Shown here one piece after another: positions 1 to 8,034 of a DNA stretch of 64,000 nt. The notes under the pieces were generated by a model. That model did not search any database. It saw only the letters and a list, made by a program, of their open reading frames with translations, and had not been told where the DNA came from. Where the stretch lies: contig NZ_JBFNQN010000004.1 of the NCBI RefSeq assembly GCF_040796495.1, positions 1-64,000 on the forward strand, written 5' to 3'. The stretch is from Kineococcus endophyticus (GTDB lineage Bacteria; Actinomycetota; Actinomycetes; Actinomycetales; Kineococcaceae). Both the position numbers and the translations under genes were made by a program. The first letter of the stretch is position 1, and the number at the start of each line of letters is the position of its first letter.

Positions 1-467
1 ACCGCGTCGTGCGTGCGGCGGCCGGGCCCGCCGCACGCACCGGCGCCCTCGTCGGGTCGCACACGACGGACGGGCGGGTCGTCCTGGGGCAGATCGACCT
101 CGCCGTGGCCGAGGGCCTGCCGCCGGACCGGTTCCTGTCCATCCACACGCAGACCGTCGGGGACGCGGCGGTGCGGCAGGAGATCGTCGACCGCGGTGCG
201 TGGATCGAGTTCGACGACGTCGGGCAGGGCGACGACACCCGCACGCTGGAACTGGTGCTCGGCAGCCTGGCGGCGGGGCAGGGGGACCGGTTGCTGGTCT
301 CCCACGACGCGGGGTGGTTCGACCCGGCCCTGCCGGGTGGCGGGGCTCCCCGCCCGTTCACCGAGCTGACGACGACGTTCCTGCCGGCGCTGCGGGCGGC
401 GGGTGTGGGCCCGGACGTCGTCGACGACCTCTGCGTCCGCAACCCGTTCCGCGCGTTCGCGCGGTGA
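1..467 (+). CDS. Phosphotriesterase-family metal hydrolase, C-terminal part (cut by window edge)
   Basis: The frame is open from the left edge (codons start at base 3) to TGA at 465-467, so about 154 C-terminal residues are visible and the true start lies outside. The stretch SHTTDGRVVLGQIDL followed by LSIHTQTV matches the pattern of phosphotriesterase/PTE-like lactonase TIM barrels, where His residues at strand ends bind the two metals. LLVSHDAGW carries the conserved metal-binding Asp near the C terminus. Substrate (lactone, phosphotriester or other ester) cannot be told from this fragment. Transcribed toward the PAS gene on the other strand, with only 23 bp between the two ends. Confidence 0.72.
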   Translation, partial: RVVRAAAGPAARTGALVGSHTTDGRVVLGQIDLAVAEGLPPDRFLSIHTQTVGDAAVRQEIVDRGAWIEFDDVGQGDDTRTLELVLGSLAAGQGDRLLVSHDAGWFDPALPGGGAPRPFTELTTTFLPALRAAGVGPDVVDDLCVRNPFRAFAR

Positions 468-490
468 GTTCCATCGCCTGACTGCCGGAC

Positions 491-1177
491 CTACGGGCTG
501 GGCATCGTGAAACCGACGATCTGCTCGGTGTCGCCGTCCTCCCCGGTGAGGGCGTGCCCGACCGTGGACAGCCACCGGACCGAGCCGTCGGACTGCAGCA
601 CGCGGAAGCGCAGGCTGAGCGAGGACGCCTTGGCGAACGCTTCGCGGGTCGTCTTCGACACCCGCTCCTGGTCCTCCGGGTGGACGTGCCGGAGGGTGTC
701 GTCCCAGGACAACCGGTGCTGGCGGGAGGGGAACCCGAGCAGGCCGCTGACGCGTTCGTCGAGGTCGACGACCTCGGGCGACAGGTGCATGGCGAAGGCG
801 CCGGAGGGGGTCTGGGGCAACCCCCGCGTCGCCGTCCACGCGCGGAAGCCGACCGGGTCGACGGTCGCGGCGGCGAGGTCGATGCGGGCGCGCACCGAGG
901 CCGGCAGCTCGGGGATCACGGCCTGCCCCAGCGGGCTCGTCAGCATCAACCGGACGAGCACGTGGAAGGGGACGGCGTCCCCCTGCACGAGCAGCCCGAG
1001 CTGGCGGCCGTGGTCGTCGTCGAGGGCGAGGCTGTCGACGAGCGACGTCATCTCGGGGTCCGGTCCGGGGGGTGGTTCGTCCCCCCAGAGGTCGGCGAGG
1101 TCCGCCCGCACCTGTTCCGCCCGTCGCCGGACGTGGTGCTCGCGCGACAGGCTGTCGTCGTCGCTGATCGGACCCAC
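491..1177 (-). CDS. PAS-domain sensory protein (stand-alone)
   Basis: 228 residues from a GTG start. The C-terminal half (about 115-226) is a PAS_3-type fold: a VDLDERVSGLLG-like entry helix, WDDTLRHVHPEDQERV, then the closing strands LRFRVLQSDGSVRWLSTVG and DTEQIVGFT. The N-terminal half is helical with no recognised domain. There is no kinase, GGDEF or HTH output, so it probably acts by protein-protein contact. The GTG is preceded by GGGAG about 11 bases upstream. It lies downstream of the sipW/TasA-like genes on the same strand, separated by 66 bp holding an inverted repeat, so it may have its own promoter. Confidence 0.75.
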   Translation of the reverse strand: MGPISDDDSLSREHHVRRRAEQVRADLADLWGDEPPPGPDPEMTSLVDSLALDDDHGRQLGLLVQGDAVPFHVLVRLMLTSPLGQAVIPELPASVRARIDLAAATVDPVGFRAWTATRGLPQTPSGAFAMHLSPEVVDLDERVSGLLGFPSRQHRLSWDDTLRHVHPEDQERVSKTTREAFAKASSLSLRFRVLQSDGSVRWLSTVGHALTGEDGDTEQIVGFTMPSP

Positions 1178-1235
1178 CCCCCGTGAACGCTCCCACCTAG
1201 CGCACAGGATGTCGCAGAGAGCGCTCTCGCACCAC

Positions 1236-1256
1236 GGTGAACCTCACGAGTTCACC
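1236..1256. promoter_or_regulatory. Inverted repeat GGTGAAC-N7-GTTCACC upstream of the PAS gene
   Basis: Perfect 7-bp arms (1236-1242 and 1250-1256) overlap the 3' end of the upstream secreted-protein gene and lie about 60 bp before the PAS gene start. The arms equal the GTTCACC heptamer of actinobacterial PHO boxes but are inverted, not repeated at 11 bp. It may therefore be an operator of another kind or a weak terminator. Confidence 0.35.
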
Positions 1257-1756
1257 GAACGGGCCGCAGGGGCGGTGGCGAGGGCCTGCAGTGTGACGCC
1301 GGTAGCCAGGAGGCCGCTCACCTTGAGGTACCAAGTCTGACCGGGGCTCGGTGGTGGCGTGCTCCCGCCGGCGGTGTAGGTCGGGTTCGTGCTGGAGAAC
1401 GGGACCACTTGGGTGCAGTTGCCCAGCACCCACGGCACGCGGCAGATCGACAAGCTCGCCAGGAGGTCCAGGTCGACGCCCGCCGTGAGGGTCATGGACC
1501 CGGGCACGACCGACCCGGTGTTCGTCAACGTCAGGTAGGCGGGGGTCAGTACCGTGACGCTGAAGGGGACGGCCGCGGTCGGACCGGTCGCCGGGGACGT
1601 GCCCGGCACGACGACGACCGACCAGGTGGCCACGCCGACGACCTGGGCCGTCGTGTTGTGCGCGCGGGCGTTCGGGGCGGCCGACGCCGGTGCGGCGCCG
1701 AGGAAGGCGAGCACCACACCGGCGGCGGCCGCCCACCGTCGGCGGGTGGCGGCCAC
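1244..1756 (-). CDS. Exported TasA-like small protein
   Basis: 170 residues if started at GTG 1756, which places a clean signal peptide at the N terminus: ATRRRW, then a hydrophobic run ending FLGAAPASA before APN. The frame extends upstream, but that part overlaps the preceding gene and is Arg/Pro-rich shadow. The mature part is a beta-rich, Thr/Val/Ser-rich domain with a single cysteine pair (SICRVPW...GNCTQVV). A QTWYLKVSGLL motif parallels QYYKVSLGL in the neighbouring TasA-like protein, and both end in Ser-Val-(Ser-Leu-)Asn-Ser, so the two look like paralogues. It starts only 7 bp after the neighbour's stop, in one operon with sipW. Likely an extracellular fibre or matrix component; that role is inference. 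Confidence 0.65.
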   Translation of the reverse strand: MAATRRRWAAAAGVVLAFLGAAPASAAPNARAHNTTAQVVGVATWSVVVVPGTSPATGPTAAVPFSVTVLTPAYLTLTNTGSVVPGSMTLTAGVDLDLLASLSICRVPWVLGNCTQVVPFSSTNPTYTAGGSTPPPSPGQTWYLKVSGLLATGVTLQALATAPAARSVNS

Positions 1757-1763
1757 CGACGGC

Positions 1764-2441
1764 TCAGCTGTTGAGCGAGACGGACGCGCGCTGGTCCATG
1801 GTGAAGGTCCACCGCAGCGAGGACGACAGGCCCTGGACGGACCCCGGTGCCACGACACCGTTGGTCGACACCTCGGAGATGCTCGCGGGCAGGCCGAGGG
1901 ACACCTTGTAGTACTGCGTGCCGCCCGCGGCGAAGGTGGGCGCCAGGGTTTGAGCGGTCGCCTTGAAGGTCGCGGCCGGCTGGGCGATGGCGGCGCCGGC
2001 CGTCCCGCTGCACGCCGGCGTGCCGGACGGCGTCCACGTCCAGGCGACCGTGCAGGACTGGACGGTGACCTGCAGGCCCTTCACCGCGTCGGTGGTCAAG
2101 GCGGTCACCGTGGACTGGTCCGACAGGGCGAGGTTCAGGTTGGCGCCGTCGAGCGTCCCGGTGTTGGCGACCTGGACGAAGCGCGTCGCGACGTCCCCGG
2201 GGGCGAGGTTCGCGATGGCCTGCGAGAAACCGACGCTGCTGCCGCTGGAGCCGAGGGTCAGCAGCAGGGTTCCGGCGCTGACCTGCTCGGCGGTGCTGTT
2301 GAAGGCTTCCGCCTTGAGCAGGGCGTAGACCCCGCTGGACGTGATGGCGATGCCGGCGACCGCGGTGGCGGCGATGCCGGCGACGGTCTTGAGCACGCCC
2401 GCGTGACGGGCGGCGCCGGTCGCGGTCTGCTTGCGGCTCAT
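1764..2441 (-). CDS. SipW-dependent-type TasA/CalY-like exported protein
   Basis: 225 residues from ATG 2441, with AGGAG 6 bases upstream. The N terminus has the TasA/CalY arrangement: a short basic lead (MSRKQ...KTVAG), a long hydrophobic segment (GIAATAVAGIAITSSGVYALL), then KAEAFNSTAEQVSAGTLLL. That is the usual beginning of camelysin/TasA-family matrix proteins, which are cut by SipW-type signal peptidases. The rest is a beta-sandwich-like Ser/Thr/Ala-rich domain with one Cys pair. The ATG overlaps the sipW stop in an ATGA tetranucleotide, so translation is coupled to the peptidase expected to process it. TasA forms fibres in Bacillus biofilms; fibre formation here is inferred. Confidence 0.78.
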   Translation of the reverse strand: MSRKQTATGAARHAGVLKTVAGIAATAVAGIAITSSGVYALLKAEAFNSTAEQVSAGTLLLTLGSSGSSVGFSQAIANLAPGDVATRFVQVANTGTLDGANLNLALSDQSTVTALTTDAVKGLQVTVQSCTVAWTWTPSGTPACSGTAGAAIAQPAATFKATAQTLAPTFAAGGTQYYKVSLGLPASISEVSTNGVVAPGSVQGLSSSLRWTFTMDQRASVSLNS

Positions 2442-3082
2442 CGGATCTCCTCGGTGTGCAGGGCGGGGTCGAGGTGCTGGGGGGCGTGCCGGTCGCGGCA
2501 GCGCTCGCAGGTGCAGTCGCGCAGCCGCACGTACTGCCGGCGGACGGCCCACGCCGTCAGCCCCAGTCCGCCGAGGCCGATGGCCAGGGCCGCGGGCAGG
2601 GGGTTGGCGTGCAGGGCGGCCACGGCGGCGGTGACGGGGGCGGGCACGGCGGGTGCCGTCGCGAGGACCACGGGGACCGGTGCCTCGGCGTCGATCGACG
2701 TCCACAGGTCGGTCGCGGTGTTGGCGTCACCACGGGTCAGGACGCGGACGATGCCGCGTTCGGGCAGGACCTGGAGGATGCGGTGGGCGCGGGTGGTGCC
2801 GTCGGCGAAGGTCAGCAGCGGCACCTGCCCGGCCCGCAGCGACAGGGCGTCGCGCTCGACGGTCACGAGGTGGTCGCCGGCGGCGAAGCTGGGCTTCATC
2901 GAGTCGGACAGGACCGCGTGCAGCGTCAGGCCGGTGACGAGGTGCGCGCACACCAGCGTCGTGGCGAAGAGCAGCAGACCGACCTGGACGGTCGTCAGCA
3001 GGGCTCGGCCCACGGGACGCAGCGTGCGCCGGGCGGAGGCCCGCGGAGCGACGGGGACGACGACCACCGGGACCACCTCCAT
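2438..3082 (-). CDS. sipW: SipW-type (ER-type) signal peptidase I
   Basis: 214 residues from ATG 3082. A first membrane segment (TTVQVGLLLFATTLVCAHLV) is followed by AVLSDSMKPSFAAGDHLV, the box B catalytic Ser of signal peptidase I, and by TTRAHRILQV. The latter has His where typical bacterial enzymes use Lys; the Ser-His pair defines the ER/SipW type. A second membrane segment lies near 165-190, and the tail is basic with a cluster of four cysteines (CTCERC). No Shine-Dalgarno precedes the ATG. An internal GTG at codon 6, preceded by GGAGG, is an alternative start. It overlaps the TasA-like gene by 4 bases, a classic peptidase-substrate operon. A 10-bp palindrome lies 11 bp upstream. Confidence 0.8.
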   Translation of the reverse strand: MEVVPVVVVPVAPRASARRTLRPVGRALLTTVQVGLLLFATTLVCAHLVTGLTLHAVLSDSMKPSFAAGDHLVTVERDALSLRAGQVPLLTFADGTTRAHRILQVLPERGIVRVLTRGDANTATDLWTSIDAEAPVPVVLATAPAVPAPVTAAVAALHANPLPAALAIGLGGLGLTAWAVRRQYVRLRDCTCERCRDRHAPQHLDPALHTEEIR

Positions 3083-3092
3083 GACTAGATGA

Positions 3093-3102
3093 CTTCTAGA
3101 AG
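3093..3102. promoter_or_regulatory. Palindrome CTTCTAGAAG in front of sipW
   Basis: Perfect 10-bp palindrome 11 bp upstream of the sipW start, in an A/T-rich pocket that is rare in this G+C-rich sequence. The TTCTAGA core recurs at the starts of both diguanylate-cyclase genes in the window (8028 and 21901). The binding protein is unknown. Confidence 0.4.
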
Positions 3103-3197
3103 CACTGTGGGCTTCGGTCGGCCGGAGAGGACCCTTGAGGCCCCGCGGTTGGTGCGTCCGGGTGATGCACGTCCCCCGGTGGGAGCATGGGAGGGCC

Positions 3198-5762
3198 ATG
3201 ACGACCCTCGCGCCCACGCTCCCCGAGCTCCTGCCCACCCCGACCGACGGCACGGCCGCCGACCCCGACGCCGTCCTGGAGGCCTTCACCGAGTGGGTCA
3301 GCGGTCGCGGCATCGCGCTCTACCCCGCGCAGGAGGAGGCGCTGCTCGAGGTGGTCTCCGGGGCCAACGTCGTGCTCGCCACCCCCACCGGGTCCGGCAA
3401 GTCCCTCGTCGCCGCCGGCGCCCACGCCGCGGCGCTCGCGGCGGGGATCCGCTCGTTCTACACGGCGCCGCTCAAGGCGCTGGTGAGCGAGAAGTTCTTC
3501 GCCCTCATCGAGGTCTTCGGCGCGCAGAACGTCGGGATGATGACGGGCGACGCGTCCGTGAACCCGGGCGCGCCGATCGTCTGCTGCACCGCCGAGGTCC
3601 TCGCGAACCTCGCGCTGCGCTCGGGCGCCTTCGCCGACGTCGGCCAGGTCGTCATGGACGAGTTCCACTTCTACGCCGACCCCGACCGCGGCTGGGCCTG
3701 GCAGGTCCCGCTGATCGAGCTGCCGCAGGCGCAGTTCCTCCTGATGTCCGCGACCCTCGGCGACGTCACCGCGCTGCGCGACGACCTCAGCCGCCGCACG
3801 GGCCGCGCGACCGCGCTCGTGACGTCGGTGGAACGGCCCGTCCCGCTGCACTACTCCTACGCCACGACGCCGCTGCAGGAGACGGTCGAGGAACTCCTCC
3901 AGACCGACCGCGCCCCCGTCTACGTCGTGCACTCCACGCAGGCCGCGGCCGTCGAGCAGGCGCAGGCCCTCACGAGCGCGAAGATCGCCACCCGAGAGCA
4001 GCGCGACGCCATCGCCGAGGCCATCGGCGCGTTCCGGTTCGCCGCCGGGTTCGGCAAGGTCCTGTCCCGGTTGCTGCGGATGGGCGTCGGCGTCCACCAC
4101 GCCGGGATGCTGCCCAAGTACCGCCGGCTCGTGGAGACGCTGGCCCAGGCCGGGCTGCTCAAGGTGATCTGCGGCACCGACACGCTCGGCGTCGGGATCA
4201 ACGTCCCCATCCGCACCGTGCTGTTCGGGGGGCTGACGAAGTTCGACGGCCGCCGCAACCGGCACTACCGGGTGCGGGAGTTCCACCAGATCGCCGGCCG
4301 CGCCGGCCGCGCCGGGTTCGACACCGCCGGTACCGTCGTCGTGCAGGCCCCCGAGCACGAGGTCGAGAACGCGCGCCGCGTCGCCAAGGCCGGGGACGAC
4401 CCGAAGAAGCAGAAGCGCGTCCAGCGGGTCAAGGCGCCGGAGGGTTTCATCTCCTGGTCGCAGCAGACGATGGACAAGCTCGTCACGGGGGAACCCGAGC
4501 AGCTCACCTCCCACTTCCGGGTGACCACCTCGATGCTGCTGAACGTCCTGCAGCGGCCGGGGAACCCCGTGGAGGCCGCGCGGCACCTGCTGCTGGACAA
4601 CCACGAACCCCGCAAGAACCAGCTCAAGCACGTCCGCCGCGCCGTGGAGCTGTTCCGCGCGCTGCTCGACGCCGGCATCGTGGAGACGCTGCCCGAACCC
4701 CTGGCCGACGGCCGGCAGGTGCGGCTCGTCGCCGACCTGCAGCTCGACTTCGCCCTCAACCAGCCGCTGTCGCCGTTCGCGCTCGCCGTCGTCGACGACC
4801 TGCTGGACCCCGCGTCACCGACGTACGCGCTCGACGTCGTGTCCGTCATCGAGGCGACGCTCGACGAACCGATGAAGGTGCTGCTGGCCCAGAAGTCGAA
4901 GGCCAAGGGCGATGCGGTGCAGCGCATGAAGGCCGACGGCATCGAGTACGAGGAGCGCATGGAACTCCTCGAGGACGTCGAGTGGCCGCAGCCGCTGGCC
5001 GAGGAACTGCGCGCGGCGTACGAGACGTACCGGTCCGGGAACCCCTGGGTCGGCGACTACGAGGTGCGCCCCAAGTCCGTCGTGCGCGACATGTACGAGC
5101 GGGCCATGACGTTCGGCGACTACGTCGCGTACTACCAGCTCGCCCGTTCCGAGGGCCTCGTCCTGCGGTACCTGTCCGACGCCTACAAGGCGCTCAAGCA
5201 GACCGTCCCCGACGACGCCCGCACCGAGGAGCTCACCGACCTCGTCGAGTGGCTCGGGGAAGTGGTGCGGCAGACCGACTCCTCGCTCCTCGCCGAGTGG
5301 GAGGCGCTGCGCGACGGCGTCGACGTCGCCGAGGTGGAGAACGTCGTCGCGCCGCAGGAGGACGAGGCCCCGCCCGTCACCGCCAACGCGCGCGCCTTCC
5401 GCGTCCTGGTGCGCAACGGGATGTTCCGGTTCGTCGAGCTGTGCGCCCTGGACCGCCCCGCCGCCCTCGCCGCGCTCGACGGGTCCCCCGACGAGGACAC
5501 GTGGGCCGACCAGCTCGACGCGTACTACGAGGAGCACGAGACGATCGGGACCGGCCCCGACGCGCGCGGCCCGCACCTGCTGCAGGTCGACGACGGGTCC
5601 GGCCCGGACCCGAAGGGTTCCGCCCGGAACTGGTACGTGCGGCAGGTCCTGGAGGACCCGGCCGGCGACCGCGACTGGGGGATCGTCGCCGAGGTGGACC
5701 TCGACGCCTCCGACGAGGCCGGCACGGCCGTCCTCCGCGTCGCGGGCCTCCTGCGCCTCTGA
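3198..5762 (+). CDS. DEAD/DEAH-box helicase with DUF3516 C-terminal region
   Basis: 854 residues from ATG 3198, with GGGAGGG just upstream; a longer frame exists but lacks a ribosome site. Helicase signatures in order: Walker A ATPTGSGKS at about 61-69, DEFH (motif II) at 154-157, SAT (motif III) at 184-186, a helicase-C domain with GVGINVPIRTVLF, and QIAGRAGRAGFD (motif VI). The C-terminal half (from about residue 410) matches the actinobacterial DUF3516 helicases related to Mtr4/Ski2 in overall plan. These are presumed RNA helicases in RNA turnover or ribosome work; the precise substrate is not known. Length is normal for the family, with no sign of damage. Confidence 0.88.
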   Translation: MTTLAPTLPELLPTPTDGTAADPDAVLEAFTEWVSGRGIALYPAQEEALLEVVSGANVVLATPTGSGKSLVAAGAHAAALAAGIRSFYTAPLKALVSEKFFALIEVFGAQNVGMMTGDASVNPGAPIVCCTAEVLANLALRSGAFADVGQVVMDEFHFYADPDRGWAWQVPLIELPQAQFLLMSATLGDVTALRDDLSRRTGRATALVTSVERPVPLHYSYATTPLQETVEELLQTDRAPVYVVHSTQAAAVEQAQALTSAKIATREQRDAIAEAIGAFRFAAGFGKVLSRLLRMGVGVHHAGMLPKYRRLVETLAQAGLLKVICGTDTLGVGINVPIRTVLFGGLTKFDGRRNRHYRVREFHQIAGRAGRAGFDTAGTVVVQAPEHEVENARRVAKAGDDPKKQKRVQRVKAPEGFISWSQQTMDKLVTGEPEQLTSHFRVTTSMLLNVLQRPGNPVEAARHLLLDNHEPRKNQLKHVRRAVELFRALLDAGIVETLPEPLADGRQVRLVADLQLDFALNQPLSPFALAVVDDLLDPASPTYALDVVSVIEATLDEPMKVLLAQKSKAKGDAVQRMKADGIEYEERMELLEDVEWPQPLAEELRAAYETYRSGNPWVGDYEVRPKSVVRDMYERAMTFGDYVAYYQLARSEGLVLRYLSDAYKALKQTVPDDARTEELTDLVEWLGEVVRQTDSSLLAEWEALRDGVDVAEVENVVAPQEDEAPPVTANARAFRVLVRNGMFRFVELCALDRPAALAALDGSPDEDTWADQLDAYYEEHETIGTGPDARGPHLLQVDDGSGPDPKGSARNWYVRQVLEDPAGDRDWGIVAEVDLDASDEAGTAVLRVAGLLRL

Positions 5763-5796
5763 CCGGACCCGTGTTCCCCGCGCCGGGCCTGGTTGG

Positions 5797-6969
5797 ATGC
5801 GCACCGTGACGCTCACCTGGGCCCTCGACCCGTCCGTCCGGCACCTCAACCACGGCTCGTTCGGCGCCGTCCCGCAGCCCGCGCTCGACGCGCAGAGCGC
5901 GTACCGCGACCTCATGGAGGGCGCGCCGGTGCGCTGGTTCGTCGGGGTTCCCGACCGCATCGCGGCGGCGCGGGAGCGCGTCGCGCCGCACCTGCGGGTC
6001 GACGCGGACGACCTCGCGTTCGTGCCCAACGCCAGCGCCGGCGCGACGGTCGTGTTCTCCTCGTTGCGGGCCGAGGCCGGTGGCGAGGTCGTCGTCACCG
6101 ACCACGGGTACGGCGCGGTGACGATGGGCGCGCAGCGCTTCGCGCGGCGCTGGGGGTGCACGGTGCGGACGGCGCACGTCCCGCTGGCGGCCGGCCCGCA
6201 GGAGGCGGCCGAGGCGGTCACCGCGGAGTTCTCCGACCGGACGGTCCTCGTCGTCGTCGACCACGTCACGTCCCCGACGGGCCGGTTCCTCCCGGTGGAC
6301 CGGGTGAGCGCCGCGGCTCGGGCCCGCGGCATCCCCGTCCTCGTCGACGGCGCGCACGTCCCGCTCATGCTCGACGATCCCCTCGCGGGCGTCGACTGCG
6401 ACGTGTGGGTCGGGAACCTGCACAAGTTCGGCTGCGCGCCGCGGGGTTCGGGGGTGCTCGTCGCCCGCGGTCCGCTGCGCGGAGAACTCGACCCGCTCGT
6501 CGACTCGTGGGGCGTCGGGAAACCGTACCCGGCGAACTTCGACGAGCAGGGAACGCAGGACTTCACGAGCTGGCTCGCCGCCCCCGACGCCCTCGACGCG
6601 GTCGAGCGCGAGATCGGCTGGGAACGCGTCCGCGCCGACGCCTCCGAGCTCGTCGAACGCGCCGCGGACCTCGTCGCGGACGCGTTCGCGGCCCGGACGG
6701 GGCAGGACCACCGCGTCGAGGTCGGAACCCCGGCGGTCCCGTTCCGGCTCGTCCGGCTGCCGGGCCGGCTCGGGTTCGGCCCCGGTGGGGGGAACGCGCT
6801 GCGCGACCGGGTCCTGGCCGAGTTCTCCGTCGAGTGCGCGTTCACGGCCTTCGGCGACGAGGCGTTCCTGCGGCTGTCCGCCCACGCGTACAACACCCTC
6901 GACGACTACGCCGACTTCGCCGACCGCTGCGTCCCCGCCCTGGTGGAGTGGTCGCGCGACCCGGCGTGA
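5797..6969 (+). CDS. Class V aminotransferase-like PLP enzyme (isopenicillin N epimerase-like)
   Basis: 390 residues. HLNHGSFGAVP near the N terminus and a small-domain C terminus resemble the epimerase/cysteine-desulfurase branch of fold-type I PLP enzymes. The cofactor site is visible: ASAGATVVF (phosphate contact), VDGAHVPL (Asp to the pyridine nitrogen) and VGNLHKFGCAPRGSG with the Schiff-base Lys. The ATG is 34 bp after the helicase stop without a clear ribosome site; GTG at 5806 is an alternative start. No beta-lactam genes are nearby, so the epimerase name describes similarity only. The real substrate is unknown. Confidence 0.78.
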   Translation: MRTVTLTWALDPSVRHLNHGSFGAVPQPALDAQSAYRDLMEGAPVRWFVGVPDRIAAARERVAPHLRVDADDLAFVPNASAGATVVFSSLRAEAGGEVVVTDHGYGAVTMGAQRFARRWGCTVRTAHVPLAAGPQEAAEAVTAEFSDRTVLVVVDHVTSPTGRFLPVDRVSAAARARGIPVLVDGAHVPLMLDDPLAGVDCDVWVGNLHKFGCAPRGSGVLVARGPLRGELDPLVDSWGVGKPYPANFDEQGTQDFTSWLAAPDALDAVEREIGWERVRADASELVERAADLVADAFAARTGQDHRVEVGTPAVPFRLVRLPGRLGFGPGGGNALRDRVLAEFSVECAFTAFGDEAFLRLSAHAYNTLDDYADFADRCVPALVEWSRDPA

Positions 6970-6988
6970 GCCCTCGTAGGGTCGGGAC

Positions 6989-7969
6989 GTGCAGACGAGG
7001 ACACTGGGCAGGACGGGCCGCGACGTCGGCGTCGTCGGGATGGGTTGCTGGCAGATCGGCGGCAGCTGGGGGACGGTCGACGAGGACGCCGCGCTCGGGA
7101 CGTTGCAGGCCGCGGCCGACGCGGGCGTCACGTTCTTCGACACCGCGGACGTCTACGGCGACGGCCGCAGCGAGCAGCTGCTCGGGCGCTTCCTGCCGAC
7201 CGCACCGGAGGGCGTCGTCGTCGCGACGAAGATGGGCCGGCGCGCCGACCCGCACGTCGCCGAGGCCTACACGCTCGACGCGTTCCGCGCCTGGAACGAC
7301 CGCAGCCGCGAGAACCTGGGCGTCGACACGCTCGACCTCGTCCAGCTGCACTGCCCGCCGAGCGACGTCCTCCACACCGACGCCGTGTTCGACGCGCTCG
7401 ACACCCTGGTGCAGGAGGGCCGCACCCGCGCCTACGGGGTGTCGGTGGAGACGGTCGCCGAGGGCCTGGCCGCGGTCGCCCGCCCGCACGTCGCGAGCGT
7501 CCAGATCATCCTCAACCCCCTGCGCCTGAAGCCGGTGACGGAGTTCCTGCCGGCCGCCGCCGAAGCCGGGGTCGGTGTCGTCGTCCGCGTCCCGCTCGCC
7601 TCCGGGCTGCTGACCGGGCGCATCGACGAGTCGACGACGTTCCCCGCCGACGACCACCGCAACTTCAACCGCAACGGTGAGAGCTTCGACGTGGGGGAGA
7701 CCTTCGCGGGCGTCCCGCTGCACGCCGGGGTCGCCGCGGCGAAGCGCCTCGCGCAGGTCGCCGGGGACACGCCGCTCGCGGCCTTCACGCTGCGGTGGAT
7801 CGTCGAGCAGCCCGGCGTCAGCGTCGTCATCCCCGGCGCCCGCTCGCCCGAGCAGGCGCGCGGCAACGCCGCGGCGGCGGACCTCCCCGCGCCCACCGCG
7901 GCGCAGCTCGACGCCGTCGAGGAGGTCTACCGCGACCTCGTCGCGGAGCACGTGCACCACCGCTGGTGA
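6989..7969 (+). CDS. Aldo/keto reductase
   Basis: 326 residues from GTG 6989, 19 bp after the PLP enzyme. It is an NADPH-dependent (alpha/beta)8 barrel with the catalytic tetrad visible: Asp and Tyr in FFDTADVYGDG, Lys in VVATKMG and His in LVQLHCPP. IPGARSPEQARGNAAAADL near the C terminus is the cofactor-binding signature. It resembles the YdjG/Tas-like general-stress branch. Probably co-transcribed with the PLP gene; substrate unknown. A GC-rich hairpin follows the stop. Confidence 0.85.
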   Translation: MQTRTLGRTGRDVGVVGMGCWQIGGSWGTVDEDAALGTLQAAADAGVTFFDTADVYGDGRSEQLLGRFLPTAPEGVVVATKMGRRADPHVAEAYTLDAFRAWNDRSRENLGVDTLDLVQLHCPPSDVLHTDAVFDALDTLVQEGRTRAYGVSVETVAEGLAAVARPHVASVQIILNPLRLKPVTEFLPAAAEAGVGVVVRVPLASGLLTGRIDESTTFPADDHRNFNRNGESFDVGETFAGVPLHAGVAAAKRLAQVAGDTPLAAFTLRWIVEQPGVSVVIPGARSPEQARGNAAAADLPAPTAAQLDAVEEVYRDLVAEHVHHRW

Positions 7970-7977
7970 GGCACGAC

Positions 7978-8017
7978 GCGGCGGGCGGGTGATCTTCCTC
8001 AAGGGTCCGCCCGCCGC
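7978..8017 (+). terminator. GC-rich hairpin after the aldo/keto reductase
   Basis: Arms GCGGCGGGCGG (7978-7988) and CCGCCCGCCGC (8007-8017) pair perfectly over 11 bp with an 18-base loop. There is no U-tract, as is common for actinobacterial terminators. It lies between the reductase stop and the GGDEF gene. Confidence 0.45.
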
Positions 8018-8027
8018 CGCCGATGTG

Positions 8028-8034
8028 TTCTAGA
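8028..8034. promoter_or_regulatory. TTCTAGA site at the start of the GGDEF gene
   Basis: TTCTAGA runs into the ATG of the TPR-GGDEF gene (context CGATGTGTTCTAGATGACG). It has the same core as the palindromes before sipW (3093) and before the PAS-GGDEF-EAL gene (21901). A protein bound here could block initiation. Confidence 0.35.

Noticed and set aside
3089-5809. A 906-codon plus-strand frame over the helicase region
   Set aside because: Arg/Pro-rich shadow of the DUF3516 helicase in another frame; the helicase frame has all motifs.
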